This document shows, in pieces, positions 10,855 to 23,900 of a DNA stretch of 64,000 bases. This DNA is from Lepidodermella squamata (Eukaryota; Gastrotricha), in NCBI GenBank assembly GCA_047495785.1, contig JBLDXI010000017.1:2914001-2978000 (forward strand). Direction: 5' to 3'. The position numbers were made by a program, and so were the translations under genes. The notes below the pieces were generated by a model that did no database searches, was not told the DNA's origin, and worked only from the letters and a program-made list of their open reading frames with translations. Within the stretch, counting starts at the first letter, position 1, and each line of letters begins with the position of its first letter.

Positions 10855-13800
10855 TTACAATTGTTCGTAGTCGAGAACGCGACTCAAATTGAGGCTATCG
10901 CTAATTAGGCTCGAGTTTAGCTTGTAAAGCGCACCAACAACTGCGTTTCGGGCTTCTTCTTGGTGATGGCCATTAGCATGACCGTTTGTCGCTGCCGCCA
11001 TTACGCCGGGGCCAACCATTGACGTTAAACGAGCTCGAGTATCCGGATTCTGTGATAAAAAGCTTGAAATTGAGGCTACAACCCATGCAAAATTCAACTT
11101 ACGTGTAAAGCGTGAGAAATTTGCCTTTCACTGATGTTCAAACTACGAGGCCAGTCTGAGATGAATGGGCGCGAATTCGCTGCATCGGAGGCCGTTCCCA
11201 AGCCATCCAAGTACCGCAAAAACACCTCGGAGTGGACTAGGCGGTTAGGCCGAGGCGGAACTGCGTGTACCATCGGTGCCAGAGGGCGCTGGGCCTCCTG
11301 TTGGGCAGGCTGAGAGGCCTGAAAACGAATGGTTTGAATAAGGTTATTTGACGCAAAATGAAAAAATTACCTGTGTATGATGGCCATTTTCGACAACTTG
11401 AGGACGAGGTGTAGGTGCTGACTGGGGTGGCGGAGGGCCAGGGTGCGGCCCTTGATTTTGATACTGCTGTGGCGGTTGTTGCTGGGGCGCCATTGGCTGA
11501 GGGGGCGGGGTCGGCATCATCGGTGGCTGATGCGCGGGGAAACCCATAGGCTGGGGTGGGTGACCTGCAAAGCCTTGATGGGGCGGATACTGCTGAGGTG
11601 GGGTAGGTTGGTAATGCTGTTGCTGAGGCGGGAACTGGTTTTGAGGTGCAGGAGGCCCAGGCGGGTAATATGGCTGGAACTGCTGCTGCTGATTATTTTG
11701 GAAATTCGGCGGCATACCTCCATCCGGCTGCATCATCGGTGGAGGCGCGTGATGACCGTTCATGTAAGGCGGGTGAGGCCCTGGCGGCGCGTACCCATGA
11801 GGCGGCATCATCGGGGGCTGCTGAGGCGGCATGTTACCCGGGTAGGGCTGCATCATTGGCGGTCCTGGAGGGTACGGTTGACCTTGCGGCGGGTACATTT
11901 GCTGCTGAGGCGGATAAGGCTGTTGATGCGGAGGTCTTTGGAAGTAACCAGGCCCACCGGCACCAAACGGGGGCATCTGCATCTGGTCTGGATAGAATGG
12001 CTGCTGCTGAGGCGGCATCATCATCGGCCCGTTCGGGGTCATCACCATCTGACCAGGAGGAGGCCCGCCCCCATTCACCATGCCATGCGGAGGAGGAGGA
12101 GGAGGAACCTGTTGATGCATCATCGGTGCAGGTGACTTGGCTCCATCGATCGACGAAACTGAAGCGGCTTCGGAAGCCATGGCAGCTGCCGCAGCCGCAG
12201 CACGACGTTGACGGCGTTGCTCTTCCTCAACGCGGGCTTCTTCGATATACTTCGCCCGTTGCTCAGCAGGTAAAACTCGCCACTTTTCCGCTATCACCTT
12301 CGCCCGCTCAGCAAAATCTTTACCAGCCATCAATTTTGATATTTCTTTATCGTGATGCATATGACGACTGAAGACAGTCCAGCCTGAGACGGGACCATTA
12401 CCCCGGTTCGACGACTTGACCCCTCGCCCACGATAGCTAGGTCCACCTTTCCTCGACGCAGACATATTCACATCAGAATGCGTGATTGAAGAAGATGGCG
12501 AGTTTGTGATTTTGAAATCGTCACTGCCCATTGCTGCCATGCGCGCAAGTTCGTCGGTTCCGCCTAGCGACGATGACTCATCAGCCATGTGCTGCGCCAT
12601 TCGAATTGCCGAGTCGCAGGTGGATGAAGAGGACGAAGACAGCGGCACGTGGTGAGATTGTTGCGGCTGTTGTGGTAGAGGCATCTGCGCCTTTCGAATG
12701 ACAATGGGTTTCGGGAAGAAAAACACCTCGTCTTCAGTGACATTCGGCGAAAATTTCTTGAAATTCGGAATAGCGACGTTTAGAACTTTCCGGAACCGGA
12801 ATGGCGCGTTTGGCGCTTCTCCTGGTAGAACTTCCGACTCGCAAAGGAAAGTATCCCGCTCTAATATTTCCGGGCAGCGAAGGGTGCAATATTGAGGAGG
12901 GGCCAGCACCAAACACCGGCCAATAGCGCGAGCTAATGGGTGTGTCTCCAACTGAGCACTGAGCAACAATTCACGAGAATTCGGGTCATGAGGACCAGGA
13001 ATGACCTCCAACGGCAAAAACAATCTAGTCCCACAGACGAAAGGAATAACGCCTTCAGCCGTCGTCTGTGTGAATAAACGTTCAACTCGTAAACAAATTG
13101 TTTGATGGGGCGTAATGGCGATATACACGAAATCGCCAAGTTTCACGACGACACGACATGGCCCGTTGCCAATGAGTTGCTCGAAAAGCTGAACATTCTC
13201 ACCCGGCGGCGGAATAGCGCCGCTGGTTTCGCAGAGCGGAACATTTTCACGGAATTTATCCAGGATAGCGATCGCAGGCTGACTTGGATTTGCATTAGAA
13301 GCAGCATCACTTTCGGCCGCTTGCGCTTGTTGCCGAACAGCGAATACTGACGCGACGTTACGGGTCGGTTTTAACGGCGCCGGCCGACGGACTAATCGAA
13401 CGCCACTTGATCCACCTAGATTGAAACCGTCTTCCGAACTCTGCTCGCTTTGCTCGGAATTTTCGCCAGGAATGAAAGCCCCTTTCCAACTGCGAAGTTT
13501 TGAGAAATGCCGGCTGCGCGATGAATAACGAGTGTCGCAGATGAAAACGTCACTTTCAGGCAAACCCTCCGGTTTGAAACGGAAAAAGATTCGAGCGAGT
13601 AGTACGGCGCAACGACCTGCGATAGCCGTGGACGGACCACAGTGTTTTACGTCGGAGATGAAAACTTCATTGCCGAAAAATTTGCGATTGACCATGTGAA
13701 ACGTTTCCTCGGGTCGAAGGAATACATCGCCAGCTATCATTGACTGCCGACTAGTCTCATCCTCCCATATTTTTCGGATTTGGACGATTTTCGACTTGGC

Positions 13801-16800
13801 TTCCGCGCCGGGATTAGCACCGGGGGTAAATGTTTTCACGTAGACATAGTCGTTAATAGAATAGGTCTGGCCATTGCAAGTAACGGTCGTCAAACCGTTT
13901 TGAGACGTAGCTTGCGCTTCCTGAGAATCTTCCTCGCCTTCGTTATCAGAATGCTCGGCATCGTCATGAGGCACCGGGGTCGTGCTAGCACCTATGTCAC
14001 GCTCAACATCAGCCTGCATTTCTGCCAGGCCGTAATGCGCAGCCGGGGTGAAAAGGCGACGGCCGCTCTCAATCAGGGCATCTCGGCGTTTGATAAACTC
14101 CTCTTGCAAATGCACTGAAGCCTGGAAGGCGGGAGTCGCTGGGGCCGATAGCGTTCGCACGTTATGTAAAATTTCGAAGACATCGTCCTGAAACCGGTCG
14201 AGGCGACGATAGCGACCCAGTTCGACGTTCTGGCGAACGCGTTCCAGAGCTGCAAGAGGTGGGATTTGAGACAGGCCACTCAGGGTAGTCGCGTTCTCTG
14301 TCGGGGGAATGAGATCGCTGAAACGCTGAACATAAAACTCGTTCGACTCGCCATTGCCATTAACACCCTCGGCAGGAGCTGCGGGTTCAGCTTTGCACTG
14401 GTGCATAAACGACAACAAATCACGCATCATATCATGAATCGCCCGTAGCGCATCTGGTGGAGGATCGACAACCGCTTCTACTTTCGGAGCAACAGGTTGG
14501 TGGGCATGCGAGTTTTGCGAACCCGGAGCAATGCCGAGAAGTTCTTGTCGCTTCGCATTGCAAACACGAAGAAGAGCCAGTGCATCCCGGTATAATTGCG
14601 AGTCCGGCTCGTTGAATTTACACGAGTTATCGAAGAGAAGGCGGAAATCAGATACAAGGTCATCTAATAAGGCATAGCTTTCTGAGAATAGTCGCTCGCG
14701 AATGCGCGCCACGTCAATAGGACGTCGAATCACTTCATAGTAACCAGGAAACTCAGATCTTGTCGGCAACTTCATAAATGGCACCTGAAACAAGTAATTT
14801 AGTAAAGGTATCAGAGTTTTCGGGGATATCTCAGGGTTGCCCTCACTTGCGCATTTATCACTTGCGCATTTTATTTTTACCCTTATTTTATCGCTTGCGC
14901 ATTTTATCTCAAAAAAATTGAAATATCAAGTGCTCTATTGCCATTTTGTCGTATAATTATACAATATTTATCAAAAAGTTCGACATTTGTGGTACAAACG
15001 TTTTTGTCAACTTTCCATAGTCCTATAACAGACTAGGAGACAGAATTAAAAGCGAAAAATAGAAAAACAGAGTAGACATGTTTTGGGCGCCATTTCAAGC
15101 ACGTGCCGTGCACCATGTGGTGCGGTGAACGTCGAGTGGATTTTCAAACCGTCATTTTTCATTCTAATGTTTTCTGAAACACTTGAGACTGGGCAATGAA
15201 ACTCAACTGCGTTGTTGATGGATGCGAGCATTCCTTCTCTGACGCCCGGGGCTTAGCTTGCCATTATCGGAAGAAGCATGGCCTGTCTAAGGCACAAGTC
15301 GAGGAGCTGAGAGCGCAGCACGTCCTGCGTGACGTGAATGAAGCCGAAGAAGAAGTTCTGGACTTCCCGATTGACGATCGAAGTGGTGAAGGGGAGACGA
15401 GAGCTGAATCAAGAGCATCGATTCGATCTGATTCAAATTCTACAGCATCAAATTCGAGTTCAGCTAATTCAAACTTGTCCGTGTTACCTGAAACTGAGGC
15501 ATTTCCTGCGACCGATAATCAAATCTAACGACGGACTAAAATCATCATCTTATACGAACAAGCAATATTTTTCTTTTAGCATGTTTTTCGATTTTTTGAT
15601 TCGAAATAAACAGTCACTTCTGTCTCCTAGTCTGTTATAGGACTATGGAAAGTTGACAAAAACGTTTGTACCACAAATGTCGAACTTTTTGATAAATATT
15701 GTATAATTATACGACAAAATGGCAATAGAGCACTTGATATTTCAATTTTTTTGAGATAAAATGCGCAAGCGATAAAATAAGGGTAAAAATAAAATGCGCA
15801 AGTGATAAATGCGCAAGTGAGGGTAATTCATATCTCACAATAAGTTGACGACCAGTCTCATCCTCGAAATCGAAAATAGCTTCAAACAAAACATAAAGGG
15901 AATCGACTTTTTCGCCCTTTTCAGCAACCATTCGTTTCCAAGTTGCTTTCAAGTGCTGCTCCAGTAAATGGGCGTCACGATAAACAACGGAATCTTCCTC
16001 GTTATAACTTTTCGCGTTCTACAATGAGGTAAAACTATGACAAAAGCACCACAGACATCTGGTTCAACAAACCTTAAACATGAGGGCTAAATCATACAAA
16101 AGAGCCCGCTCCGAGCGATATTTATTTTCTTCAACCCGCTCCTCAATAGCATACATGTCGATAGGTTCTGAAAACAAATATTTAAGGCAAAATTCTCAAC
16201 AGGATCAAGTAAAAATTTACCAGATACGACATCATAATAATCAGGATATGTGGCTTTTGGCGGAAGGCCGTAGAAGACTTCTATTAATTGCTTGCCATTT
16301 TTCTGAGCAAAAAAACATGAGAAAATTGATGAACATAATGCCGTAATGCTTACCGCAAATGAAGTAATTGAATGAAGCAAGTCCTTCATTCTCTTTTTTG
16401 TACCTTCATCAAGATTAATAACGGGGTTGGAACGTCGCGGTCGGCCACGACGCGGGCTAGCACCGACAGCCGCTGGAGATTTCGATGACGCTCTGTCTGG
16501 GCTATGCGGCTCAGGTTTAGTCTGAATTAAATTAATGAAACATAAAGACTGAAGAGACATTATATACAAAATATATACCCGGAGTTGCCGCTTTCGTTTG
16601 CCATTCTCTGGATTTACCGAGTCGGCATCGTTAGATGTTTCAGCGCTTGCCTTGCGCTTTCTACCACGAGCGGCTTTGGGTGCAGGGGCTTGCTCCTCGC
16701 TATCAGCATGACTTTCCTCATCGCTATCGTCATCATCATCAACATTATCATCATCTTCATCCTCGCCCCCGCTCTCTAATTCTTCAGACTGATCATCTTC

Positions 16801-17061
16801 CGATTTTTCAGGAGACGCTTCCTTTGGAGCGCGTCGCTTTGTTCCATTAGCCGGCGACCGGTTTCTTTTAGCAAGCGGTTCAGGATCTGCTCCATTGCGA
16901 CTATCTTCTCCATTCATTGAATCAGCGATGGATGAGTTTTCGCAAACGGCTTCCTTCGCCCGTCGATTGGGACGAGAGTTGGTTTTCTTTGCGTCATTGC
17001 CCTTACTCTGACCACTAGCACAGCTTTCCGGCGAATGCCGTCGAGTGGCTCCCTTCACCAT
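10855..17061 (-). CDS. PBRM1: Polybromo-1 / BAF180-like subunit of the PBAF chromatin remodeller
   Basis: Chromatin-targeting subunit of PBAF SWI/SNF. About eight exons. An acidic/basic N-terminus (ATG 17061, SPARRGRPRRS-like segment near 16440) precedes bromodomain 1 (about 16400-15870: YPDYYDVVS, PIDMYAIEERV, NAKSYNEEDSVVYRDA). Bromodomain 2 (about 15880-14560: PGYYEVIRRPIDVARIRERL, NSCKFNEPDSQLYRDALAL) is split by an intron now holding a transposable element. A weaker bromodomain-like segment follows (about 14480-14090). Then come two BAH domains (about 13870-13560 and 13150-12850), an HMG box (about 12400-12210: GWTVFSRHMH, KVIAEKWRVLPAEQRAKYIEE) and a long Pro/Gln-rich tail. Human PBRM1 has six bromodomains, two BAH and an HMG box, so the bromodomain array is shortened here. 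The last exons (about 11320-11105 and 11050-10855) encode RPLAPMVHAVPPRLNR and end at LDYEQL. Confidence 0.93.
14826..14833. repeat. Left 8-bp target-site duplication of foldback element
   Basis: ATATCTCA, repeated exactly at 15830-15837 across the element. Confidence 0.85.
14834..15829. mobile_element. Foldback-type DNA transposon inside a polybromo intron
   Basis: Inverted arms of about 210 bp (14834-15047 and 15616-15829) enclose about 570 bp. The outermost bases differ slightly (GGGTTGCCCTCAC against GAATTACCCTCAC), but the arms are otherwise nearly identical and include short internal repeats of a TTGCGCATTT unit. An 8-bp duplication flanks it. Long arms plus an 8-bp duplication fit MULE/foldback elements or another 8-bp-duplicating superfamily; I cannot choose between them. 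No transposase is present. The centre encodes a zinc-finger ORF on the plus strand, antisense to the host gene. Confidence 0.88.
15196..15528 (+). CDS. C2H2 zinc-finger ORF carried by the foldback element
   Basis: A 110-codon frame lying entirely between the inverted arms of the element. Residues 5-30 form one C2H2 finger: CVVDGC, then 12 residues (SFSDARGLA centre), then HYRKKH. An acidic stretch follows (EAEEEVLDFPIDD) and then a Ser/Asn-rich tail. No transposase motif is visible. It could be a captured host exon or an accessory DNA-binding protein of the transposon. No splice signals are needed to read it. Whether it is expressed cannot be seen. Confidence 0.5.
   Translation: MKLNCVVDGCEHSFSDARGLACHYRKKHGLSKAQVEELRAQHVLRDVNEAEEEVLDFPIDDRSGEGETRAESRASIRSDSNSTASNSSSANSNLSVLPETEAFPATDNQI
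15830..15837. repeat. Right 8-bp target-site duplication of foldback element
   Basis: ATATCTCA. On the polybromo strand it supplies TGAGATAT of the splice donor GTGAGATAT. Confidence 0.85.
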
Positions 17062-20000
17062 TATAAAAAAAACCTAAGCAAGAGAATCAGATGGTTAAAT
17101 TAAAAGGCTTTAACATTCTAGATCTTGGATTTTCTCTGAACTCTCGAGATGACGCAGCCACGGGCCACAGAGATTCACAAGACTCAAGAATGCGAATAAA
17201 GATTTACTACATATGAATTAACGAATTCGAATACTTAATAATTAACCTTGGAACGAAATACAGATAAGAAAGAAAAATTTACCTATCTCATATTGATCAA
17301 AGATCAAATATCGGCTCTGAAAAAATTGAAGGCAAACAGTCGATTGGAAAAGCAATGAAAACTCAATGAAAACAATGTAAAATCGATCAAAATCAAGTCC
17401 TTACGTACGTGCATTAGCGAAATCGAGAAGCCAGATGCCAGATGACAGGCGCTTCGCGCATCCCGCAAGCGTAGAAAAACAGGCATCGGTCGGCGGGACA
17501 CAACTCAACAAACAAGGCACGAACGCTTTCTTAAAATCCCGCGCCGCAAAATTTTAACTACTTTTTCTTGTTAAGGTTTCTTCAAATTAAATTATTTATT
17601 AAAAAAACTCAATTTTCAACATTGAAACAAAATAAAATTTATAAATTTATTCACAGAAAATATGAAATTGCTGTAATCCGCCGCATGGTATTTACAGAAA
17701 TCGTCAAGTATCGGGCGCCTTTTGCGCCAGGCCAAACGCAGAGGAAGGATTCCAGCAGGCTTCAACGCAGCCGGTTTGCATCGTGTTTTTGTAACATGTT
17801 GTTACAGACCAAGTCTATTCAATAGAAAAAACCGCATCTCGCTATCACCTTCCGTTGGCATTCTGCCAGACTTTTCTGCTAGCTTCAGCTTTTCAGCTTT
17901 CCTGAATCTGAATCTGATTTTAGGTGTTTTTTGGCACCTGGACCCACAGGTCATAAAATCTGTGGTGAGGGTTGGCAGCATCGTTTGGGACACACCCTAT
18001 TATGGCTGGCAGAATCGCGTAACATGTATTGGCGCTGTGTTTAATAACGTCCTAACAAGGCACGCTGATTCTCGTGGTGTGATCTGTTGCTATCGGGTCT
18101 CATCCTCAACAACAGCAAGAACTTGCGTTAATGAATCTGCGGCAACGGAAGCGATGTTTTTAATAAAATAGCACTACTTAGCCGTTGTGTTTCAATTCAA
18201 TTCCTATTGTTCGGCATGGTTTGGAGAGATTAAGATCTTTTCCTGTTCTTCCTGATCGAAAGTCAGCTAGGTATCTTGTTTGTGAAATTTTGGTAGCTGG
18301 TAGAAAAATTCGGCCATATTTGCGCTTCTGTGCGGGTTATGATGCGGGATCAATGCTGGACGGATGCAGATGAGCGCTATAACAACATGAATGTGGGAAG
18401 CAATCTAAGATATGGCGCGTTGCGGTGCAATACGCAAGCACCCTTCCTGCGCAGTGATTCAGGAAGTTTTACGTATATGCCGTATCCCCGATCTTTTACA
18501 GTGCTTTACAATTTTGATCTCCCTAACAATTTCCCGCGTCAAATAATGAGGTAATAGAGTGAGATCACGCGAGCTTCAACTTCGGCCCTGGCCCTGCCGG
18601 TCCTGCAACATTTGTTTCGGCGACGACCCTTAAATCGCGGTATTTCCGAATCCATAGTTGAGCACATTAGACAATCCCAATCATTTCACGCAACCTGAGC
18701 TCTATCCTATATGGCAAATTGCGATCTTCCTGCGACCCTGCAACGAAAAACAGCCATTCGCATTTATTGGAGAGAATTCCCGCTTGATCAGAGCTTGATC
18801 AGAGATTTCCCATCATAACAAGACCGCTCATGTCGAATCAAACAATTATAGCAAATGAATTTCACATTGTAGCAAAATTAAGCTAGCTCAAAAATGCAAC
18901 CAACTCTTCATGGTTTCATGGCTCTCTTCATGGCTCTTCATGGTTTCACGGAATCCTTCTTTTCGAAATGATGGGGTTGCGGAATAAAAAACAACTCGAA
19001 TGGGTACCTTTTCTTGACGTGGGTGTCAAACCATCCGGCGTGATGTTTGATTTGTATCCTGGCCAACTTTCATCTCCGAATGAGCTAAGCTGCAGCGCAA
19101 CATGCGGTGTATATTCATCGCACAAAATCGTATCATTGAAGATCGTCTCGCTGCCTCCGGCTATAAAATTCATCACGCTGGAATTCCATCATCGGCATTT
19201 ATCATCGGCCTTGTATTATATTTATCGGCACTCCAAGTAGCAGGATTTAAAGAAAAAACCAAAACCATGACACTACAACGTTTTATTTAGAGATTGTACT
19301 TTACATCATTCTGCGGCGTGATAACATTGTGAACAGCATGTGTGGCAACTACTTGTCCATCATTAACGCATACAGATAGAGAATAGCACTTTGGGCACCC
19401 TCTATGTGTTTGTTAATAGCTTCATCGTTCCTTCATTCTAAATCAAATCAGTAACTAAAGGAAATTGGTACCAATTGATGTTTCTTTTTACAAAAATTCG
19501 ATTCCCTAATTGTTTTCCATCGCCAAATTATGCGGCATGCAGAGATATAATTCGGTGGCGTGAACAACACGTATCAAACGCTGGTACTAGATACCAACTT
19601 TTGCTTGAAATAAAGTCTATTGCATCTAATGTCATATGACTACTCAGTAAAATCATTGAAATCATGAAAATTAACTTCGCGCACGAGAAACAAGAAACAG
19701 CATTAGAGCAATTGTGAGAAGAAGTAAAAACCTTCGAAAATTATTTCCAAATTATCAAGTACGAGTTGCCAAACAACGTGCTGAACATAATCGCTAGCAT
19801 GCAGTATTCAGAAAAACAATTCCAACGTTACGTAAGTAGAAGAAAGAACCATAACTGTACAAAATATAACAAGCACACAGAGAAGAAACACAACGAGAGC
19901 GCTTATTTTCAGGTAAATATAGTTATTACTGTCGATTTTTATACATTTTTTTGCTGCTTCAAAGTCTTCCGGTATAGCACACCGATGTTGTGTGAACTTC

Positions 20001-20992
20001 GAGGTGGTTACACTGATGACACAGTACGACGCGTGTATATGTGTATAAAACGTTCGTATCATATCGATAGAGCTTTGTAAATTCAACGAGGTTCAAAGAA
20101 AACCTAGACGCTGAATTTTGGTAAATATAAGTTTGGGTATAATATTCAGGTAGCAGCTTTCCGGGACTGCGAGATAAAATTTGGACAGGTTAGATAGACA
20201 TATACAGGAGGTAACAAAACAACAGGCATGTGTGAAAAGATTTTGTGACAATTTTTTACCCAACTAGACGAGTGGTTGAATACAATAGTAATATTTACAA
20301 TAGCACAACTTAAGGAAATATCGAAAATGATCAATTTCCTTTATCGCCATTTGCTTTCTCTCGCTCGAATTTTGAATAATAAATCAACACAATCAAACTT
20401 TCATCATTATCTTTCTCATAAGGATAATATAAATTTCTTATGCGATAAACTTTTGTGTAGATTCAACAATTAACCCAAAAGGGTTTGACTTATTGTTCGG
20501 TTATATGTAAATAATAGACTTTCAAAAGAACAAATTCAAATCTGTAGCCTATGGCCAGTTTGATCGGTAGGTAACATGTATCAAATGTTGTCTTTCGATA
20601 GAAGTTTGGCAATCATTCATTTTTTTGTGTAACAACCATTGGGACGATGAGAAGAAAGGTGACCAGGTTAGAACTGCACTCTTTTGAACAAAGCGCAGGT
20701 ACAAGGTAGAGAGAGAAGAGGCGTAGAATAAGGTAGATCAAATCGCAACTAGATGATTGTCTCAATAGAACCTTACATTGGCGTAAAACAATAAATTTGG
20801 TTTCAAGTCCAGGATTACCCAAGGATAGACGTGTTGATCATCGTGTGACAAAGTTACACATCTCGGCAACAACCGAATAGGAACTAACAATTTCCGAAAT
20901 AGCAATAATAACATGATATAAGAATAATAATAATATTCGAAATCAGTAGCAAAAGATAGAGCCATTTTTATCGACATTGTTCATCAATAAAA
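17062..20992. other. Intergenic region between polybromo and APP genes
   Basis: About 3.9 kb without a supportable gene. The upstream 1 kb is probably polybromo promoter and 5' UTR; the last part is likely APP 3' UTR. A short imperfect direct repeat of a CTCTTCATGG unit is at about 18902-18950. Frames of up to 149 codons (17722-18171) show no domain, signal or splice support. Confidence 0.5.
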
Positions 20993-23900
20993 TTACGCGT
21001 GCACTTCGTAGAAGTACTTGTAGGTCGGGTTTTCGTAGCCGTTAGACTGCATATTCACAACATGCCGCTCTTCGGGCGAAATGGCCGTGGTGACAAGCAT
21101 GCGACCGGCGTACTTCCGCCGCGACACGCTGCGGTACACCAGCAGGCCGACAACGAGGATCAGAAGGAACGCGGCGGCGATGGCTGAGCCAATCACAAGG
21201 GCGGTGGAGAGGCCGAGGGTGGACGATGATTCGATCGCAGTGTCGCGTTCGACCTCGGCACGGATAGCACCGATTTCGGCCTTGACCTTGTTGTTGAACT
21301 CGGGCTGCGGCAGTTTAGGTTTCACCTCAACGCCAGCACCCTCATCCTCGTCGTTGAAATCATCGTCGTCTTCGTCTTCCTCGTCCGGGCGGCCGAGCAA
21401 GCCAAGAGCCGGGTCATCCTCATCGTCCTCCTCGCTTGAGTTGACCGGCTCGATGGCTTTCTTCTCGGCGGGCTTCGCAGCGCTGGGTTGAGCAGCCGAT
21501 GGGACGAGGCGCATCATCAAGGAAGCTGCGTCCTCGACGTCCTGGTACGTCTTAAGGTAAGCCGTGATTTCGGGCTTGATTTTGTTGACGTCCTTCTCCG
21601 GCAGCTTCTTGAGCAGCTCCATCGACTGTTTAAGCTGGTCCTCAACGCGGCGAATGCGTTGCTTGAGATCGGTGAGGGCCTTGTCGGCAGAGCTGGGTTG
21701 AATGTTGCGCAGTTTCGAGAAATAGTTAACGGCGTGCTTCTTCTGCTTCTCCTCGATGTCGATGAGATCCTCGAGGTAGTCAGCAACCTCCTCGGCATCG
21801 GCCGGCGCGTTCTGAATAGCGTCGGTCAACCGCTTGGTGGCCAGCTTCTGGCGCTGCATCAACCGCGACTGGATGCGCTGGTCGTGGACATCGAGCAGGC
21901 GGATGTGCTCGTTGTTGCCCTGGTCCTTCAAGGTGTTGAACGAGCGGCGGAACTCCTCCGAAACAGCGTTGAGGGTCGCCTGGTCACCAGCCGTCTGCTT
22001 GACGTTCGCCTTCGCCTCTTCCCAGTCCTTCTTCAACTGCTGCTCGCGGGTGCCGAAATCAGCCCGCCAGCTGACCATGACCTCCTCGAACAACTGCTGC
22101 TCCTTATCGTACTCATGCTCAGTACCGACAAGGTCGCCAGCCAGGTACAACCGCCACAACGGAACGTCGTCATTCTTCGGCGCAACCGGTGGTTTGGCGG
22201 TCGAAGCAGAGGCCGGCTTGGTGGTCGAGACCTCGCCTTCGTTGAAGTAATCATCATCGTCATCCTCATAATCGTCGTCGTCATCATCATCCGCGGCCAA
22301 CGGATCAGCGCTTGGCGCAACAGGCTTGGCGGCTGGTTTAGCCGTGGTCGATTTTACGCCTTGTTTCGCCGCCTTCGCCGGGGCCTGGGTGGGCTTTGGC
22401 GCCGCGGTGGGCTTTTCAGTCTGGGTAATCACAGGGCCGACATTACCGGCCTTCAAATCATTCAAAATCGAGTTGGCATTTTCATCTTCAATCGCGTCTT
22501 CATCATCATCCTCGTCGGAATCTTCGTCCGAGTCAAACTCTCCAGCAGTGCTCAGAGCACCGCCGAAGTTCTGCATCGGATCAGTGGGCGAACGAGGCGG
22601 AGCATCAGCGCCATCGGATTTCAGGACAACTGGGGCTGAAGTCGTGTCAGCTACACCTGATTGCACAAGACAGAAAAAACAAAGGCGGTGATTAATTGGT
22701 CTTGATATGTTTCATCTTCAATTATTGTCTAGTCAGTACAGTCCCTGACATAATACGCTAATGAAATTTGATTCTCGTCTTTAGGCGCGTGCATGGGTGG
22801 GTAGGTAGGCAGCTTAGGTTTCAAAAATCAGCGCAGCTTGACTGGATGCTAAGGTGCGATCGATAATGCAGTAGATTACATGCTTAAATTATTTCGTGTT
22901 TTCGTGTTTTTCAACAGCAAAATAGGCGAGAATATCGGATAATCACGCGGCGCCGCGCGTAGTGGGTAGAACATTAGCATACGCAGAAGCTGTATGAGCA
23001 CGACAAATATTGTGAGAAAATGAGACTAACTCTTCGATTTCGGGCAGCAAACGAATTCGACGCCGCTGAAGAGCTCTGTACCGCACGGCATCAGCATCGA
23101 TGATGACTGGAGCAACATGAGCTTTTTGCCGCACTCCTCGAACGCGCGGCCACGCCATGTCGCCTCCGACAAACACTTCGAGGCATCGTGCACGTGGTCG
23201 AATGAACAGTGCTCAGGCACGAGCAGAGGCTCGCTTTCAAACTGCCCAACTGATGTAAATGAGAGAAAACATTAAGGTAAAAAAAACACTCAGGTTGTTG
23301 CGGCAAAACACTTACCGACACAGCGGTACGGATACACGGTATGAGATTGACTGCAGGTCTTTTGATCACCCTGGCACCAATTGCCAATGGTAGCTGGCTC
23401 GGGCGATTCCATCACATTTGTGATTTCGAGGCCGGGATACAGCTGTAAACAATAACAAGATTTAATTAATATTTTCAAAAAAAATCCCGTTTTAATTTTT
23501 CATCAACGACAAACGAGAGCTTTTCATATGGCAAGGCGCGAAAAAAAATCCGCCTTAATTTTAATTTTCTTTTGCGGTGCTTTATTCAGCTAAAATATCG
23601 TGTAGTATGAATAGCTCCCATCTACCGCGCTTTCAAAATGGCTATTTATCAACGTTTTTTCGAGGATCTTGTCACCGATTTGTATGAAGACTAGGTCTAT
23701 TCACACTTGAGGTTATTAGCCTACGGTCATTTACCTCTCACATCATTATCATCATGTACATGCCCTCTCGTGGTATATCGTCTTCACAAGAGGCACGTTC
23801 AACATCATTAAGTGCCATTTACCGGAGCGGATTCTTTTGATTTGAAGCCGCAACCGAATCAATTAGGTTGTTTTGATTTTTTTACTGAACACAAGAAGCG

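Noticed and set aside
11443-12371. Long plus-strand frames rich in Arg/His/Leu and Ala
   Set aside because: Antisense shadows of the Pro/Gln-rich polybromo tail.
17722-18171. 149-codon plus-strand frame
   Set aside because: Ser/Phe-rich, no domain, no splice or promoter support; likely chance.
21488-22639. 383-codon plus-strand frame
   Set aside because: Antisense shadow of the APP E2/acidic exon.
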